Shown: positions 61,506 to 64,000 of the stretch, piece after piece | How positions within the stretch are numbered: the first letter of the stretch is position 1 | Layout of the letters: every line of letters begins with the position of its first letter | DNA from: Martinezella lusitana | Lineage (GTDB): Bacteria; Pseudomonadota; Alphaproteobacteria; Rhizobiales; Rhizobiaceae | DNA: 64,000 nt | Assembly (NCBI RefSeq): GCF_016901135.1 | Contig: NZ_JAFEVL010000048.1 | Coordinates: forward strand, 744,001-808,000 | Direction: 5' to 3' | Notes under the pieces: model-generated | The model's input: only the letters and a program-made list of their open reading frames with translations | Told to the model about the DNA's origin: nothing | The model's database searches: none | Position numbers and translations under genes: made by a program

Positions 61506-62537
61506 TCATGAAAACACGAGCTGGGTCTTGATCGATTTGCCAGCCTGCATGCTCTGAACCGCATCATCGAAACGCCACACCGGAAAGCTCACGCCGATGA
61601 GCAGCTTGGCTTTCTTGCGGATGTCCGGCATGAGCTCGACCGCGGCTCCGAACTTGTCGGCGCAGGAATTCGATCCGATAAACCGGAATTCCTGTTCATA
61701 GAGTTTGAAGGGCACAAAGGTCGCTTCCGCATGTTCGTCATGAACGCCAACCTGCACGTAGGCACCCGTCTTCTCGACGAGCTGAAGACCCTGCTTCAAT
61801 GCAGCATGCACGCCAGCCGCCTCGAATACGACATCGAAGCGCTCTTCACCAAGCTCGGAGGGCTGCACCGCCGCATCCACCCCTACGTTTCGGGCGATGT
61901 CGAGTTTAGCGCTCGCCGGGTCAGCCAGTGTCACTTTCCCTGCTCCGGAATGCTTCGCCGCGATCGCGATCAGCAGACCCATCGTTCCTCCGCCGAGGAT
62001 CAGCACCTGGCGATCCCTGATCCCCTGGGAGGAGTCGACCGCGTGAAGAGCGCAAGCAAGTGGTTCAATGAGAGCGGCGACGTCCGAGCCGATGGACTCG
62101 TTCACCTTAAATGCGTTGCGGTTGGGTACGGTGACATATTCCGCGGCGGCTCCTGCACGGCCGACGCCGATCGGAGTCAGGCGGATACAGAGATTGGGTC
62201 TGCGTGACTGGCACCAGCGGCACTCTCCGCAGACGACGTTGGGATCGACTGCGACGAAGTCGCCCGCTTTGAGATTTCTGACGTTCCTTCCAACAGCAAC
62301 GATATGACCTGCGAACTCGTGACCGGGGATGACTGGATAGTTCGTGCCAACGAAACCGTGCTTGAGGATATGGAGGTCCGTGCCGCAGATGCCGCAGCAG
62401 GTCGGCTTGACCAGGACCTCGTCGTCCGCGACCATCGGAACGGTCGTCTCGATGACACTGATTTGATGATCCTGGGTTATCCTGACGGCTTTCATCTTAC
62501 CGCTTGGCGCGCCGCCGAACAGATTGTCAAAATTCAT
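61506..62537 (-). CDS. Zinc-dependent polyol dehydrogenase (MDR superfamily)
   Basis: NAD-dependent dehydrogenase of 343 aa. Catalytic zinc site: Cys in CCGICGTDLHIL, HE in VIPGHEFAGHIVAVG, and Glu in AALIEPLACALHAV. Structural zinc: four Cys in NVVCGECRWCQSRRPNLC. Rossmann motif VLILGGGTMGLLIA. This is the sorbitol/galactitol/threitol dehydrogenase type. ATG 62537 overlaps the permease stop (ATGA) and is preferred to an in-frame start at 62753. Likely oxidises the imported polyol to a ketose for the kinases downstream. Confidence 0.9.
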   Translation of the reverse strand: MNFDNLFGGAPSGKMKAVRITQDHQISVIETTVPMVADDEVLVKPTCCGICGTDLHILKHGFVGTNYPVIPGHEFAGHIVAVGRNVRNLKAGDFVAVDPNVVCGECRWCQSRRPNLCIRLTPIGVGRAGAAAEYVTVPNRNAFKVNESIGSDVAALIEPLACALHAVDSSQGIRDRQVLILGGGTMGLLIAIAAKHSGAGKVTLADPASAKLDIARNVGVDAAVQPSELGEERFDVVFEAAGVHAALKQGLQLVEKTGAYVQVGVHDEHAEATFVPFKLYEQEFRFIGSNSCADKFGAAVELMPDIRKKAKLLIGVSFPVWRFDDAVQSMQAGKSIKTQLVFS

Positions 62538-63355
62538 TTCACTGCTCCGAATGTTAGGCCGCGTGTCAGGCTCTTCTGCGCCAGCCAGCCGGCGACGACC
62601 ACAGGGACGTTGATCAATGTCGCGACTGCCGCCACCTGCGCGGTATAGAGCTGGCCGAAACTGAGGAATTTCTGCAGGAAGACGGGAAGCGTGCTCACCG
62701 TCGTGGTCAAGTTCACAGCAAGGAAAAATTCGTTCCAGGCGAAGATCGCGCATAGCAGCGCCGTAGACGCAAGGCCGGGCCTGATCAATGGAACGATGAT
62801 CTGGACCATTTCGCGCACGCGCCCTGCTCCGTCGACCTCAACAGCGTCGAAGACCTCGCGTGGAATTTCGACCATGAACGACCGGATCATCCAGATCGCC
62901 AGCGGCAGGTTCATCGAGACATAGAGGATGATGAGAACTGTCGAGGTGTTCAGCAGATCGAATGTGCGGGCGACGAGATAGATCGGCACAATGCCGGCCG
63001 CGATCGGCATCATCTTCGTCGAGATGAAGAAGAACAGCACGTCTCGCCACTTCGGCACCGGGCGCACCGTCAGGGCGAAAGCCGCCGGAACCGCAAGCAG
63101 GATCACGATCGCGGTCGAGATAACTGTGACGAGAACCGAGGTCGTCGCGAAAGACACGAAATCGTTTTCGAAGATGCGGCGATAGTGATCGAGCGTCGGC
63201 GTGAAAAACAGCTTTGGCGGGTAGCTGACAGCATCCTGTTCTGTCTTGAAGCTTGTCAGGATCATCCATGCGATCGGTGCGAACATGACCAGCGTTCCGG
63301 CCCAGGTCAGAACTGTCAGACCTAGATCGAGAAAGCTCTGGCGGCGACGTCTCAT
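62534..63355 (-). CDS. Polyol/sugar ABC transporter permease (MalG-like)
   Basis: Membrane subunit of 273 aa, about six helices (first at ~12-34) and EAA loop REVFDAVEVDGAGRVREMVQ near residue 170. Coupled at both ends by ATGA overlaps, to the partner permease before it and the dehydrogenase after it. Confidence 0.88.
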   Translation of the reverse strand: MRRRRQSFLDLGLTVLTWAGTLVMFAPIAWMILTSFKTEQDAVSYPPKLFFTPTLDHYRRIFENDFVSFATTSVLVTVISTAIVILLAVPAAFALTVRPVPKWRDVLFFFISTKMMPIAAGIVPIYLVARTFDLLNTSTVLIILYVSMNLPLAIWMIRSFMVEIPREVFDAVEVDGAGRVREMVQIIVPLIRPGLASTALLCAIFAWNEFFLAVNLTTTVSTLPVFLQKFLSFGQLYTAQVAAVATLINVPVVVAGWLAQKSLTRGLTFGAVK

Positions 63356-64000
63356 GCTCGTCCTCCCTCCTTGAAGATGCCGGAGACAACGCGCAGCATC
63401 GGAATGGTGAGCGCCATGGCAAGCGCCAATGAAATCATGCCGAAGGCGGACGCCCTTCCGAGATCGAATGCACTGAATGCCTCGAGGTAGACGTAGTAGG
63501 AGAGGTTCGTTGTCGCATAGGCCGGCCCGCCGTTCGTCAGGATGGCGATCGCAGCGAAGTTTTCCAGCACATACATGGCAACCAAGAGGCCAGTCAGTTC
63601 GATGAAGGGTCGCAGATGCGGCAGCATCAGGCGACGGAAAACGTACAGGCGGCCAGCTCCATCCACTTCAGCGGCCTCGGCGACCTCGGTCGGAAAGGAC
63701 TGCATTCCGGCAAGCAGAATCAAAAGGGCGAAGGCGGACCACTGCCATGTCGTCAGGATAATGATCGTCAGCTTTGGATACTGGCTGATCCAATTGATAC
63801 GACCGATACCTATTTCGTCAGTGACCCATCCGAGAATGCCGAAGGTCGGATCATAGATGCCCGTCTTCCAGAATAGTGCGGCGGCAACAGGCATGATGAA
63901 GAACGGCGTGATTGCCAACGTGCGGGCGACCGTCCGGCCTCGAAACTCTCTGTTCAGGCCCGCAGCGAGTAGTCCGCCGATGACGACGGACGCCACGACA
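63352..64000 (-). CDS. Polyol/sugar ABC transporter permease (MalF-like), 5' end outside window
   Basis: C-terminal ~216 residues of a CUT1-type permease; the frame remains open to the window edge, so the start lies beyond 64000. The EAA loop TEVAEAAEVDGAGRLYVFRR is visible. The stop overlaps the next permease start in ATGA. A periplasmic binding protein and perhaps a regulator should follow outside the window. Confidence 0.87.
   Translation of the reverse strand, partial: VVASVVIGGLLAAGLNREFRGRTVARTLAITPFFIMPVAAALFWKTGIYDPTFGILGWVTDEIGIGRINWISQYPKLTIIILTTWQWSAFALLILLAGMQSFPTEVAEAAEVDGAGRLYVFRRLMLPHLRPFIELTGLLVAMYVLENFAAIAILTNGGPAYATTNLSYYVYLEAFSAFDLGRASAFGMISLALAMALTIPMLRVVSGIFKEGGRA

Noticed and set aside
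1..64000. CRISPR arrays, rRNA, tRNA and insertion sequences
   Set aside because: No regularly spaced repeats, RNA-gene signatures, transposase or integrase genes were recognised anywhere in the window.

Overview
The window reads as chromosome, or a large secondary replicon, of a Rhizobium-clade alphaproteobacterium. Pointers are the moderately high GC, a RibH2-type lumazine synthase behind an FMN riboswitch, a cobalamin-dependent MetH, many ABC uptake systems for sugars and nitrogen compounds, RpiR/GntR/TetR regulators, and proteins of rhizobial character. Species is not assigned.

Layout. 1-765: C-terminal part of an L,D-transpeptidase. 869-7527 (minus): a nitrogen/amine catabolic gene string (N-formylglutamate amidohydrolase, APC permease, glutamine-synthetase-like ligase, aldehyde dehydrogenase, Fe-alcohol dehydrogenase), divergent from an RpiR regulator (7708-8580) with shared TGTGACA motifs. 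8768-12695: complete POPT-type ABC importer. 12803-13512: FMN riboswitch and ribH2. 13572-17105: small enzymes and regulators (VOC proteins, GntR, methyltransferase, tautomerase, TetR). 17185-24722: a divergent sugar locus (ABC importer and Gfo/Idh/MocA dehydrogenase leftward; BadF-type kinase and GntR rightward). 24859-28635: metH with a perfect 20-nt palindrome upstream. 28902-30693: AGE-family sugar isomerase and a UPF0303 protein. 30753-35762: a compact exopolysaccharide-like island (ATP-grasp TupA-like, Wzx-like flippase, GumK-like glucuronosyltransferase, secreted polysaccharide lyase). 35900-37676: small unknowns and a TIM-barrel isomerase.

37832-46357 is a decayed prophage. It keeps a CI/S24 repressor with an operator/promoter switch, small early genes, terminase and portal, but the head-tail genes are gone: a DUF2213-like gene is fused in frame to a holin-like gene. 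No integrase is seen. An ETF-beta/Nnt1-like methyltransferase sits inside on the opposite strand.

46412-52658: SnoaL-like protein, FixJ-type two-component pair, and an ABC transporter with a double-length permease and no binding protein. 53044-56272 holds an orphan TfuA-like protein, divergent from a BTAD/TPR regulator followed by a 72-aa peptide gene and a perfect 15-bp hairpin. It is the best candidate for an undescribed peptide-modification system, but no YcaO partner is in the window. 56555-57028: RNase H. 57278-64000 (minus, continuing past the window): a polyol or rare-sugar operon with ABC importer, zinc dehydrogenase, FGGY kinase and DhaK-DhaL kinase.

No tRNA, rRNA, CRISPR array or insertion sequence was recognised. 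Functions rest on motif recognition and gene context; no database search was possible.
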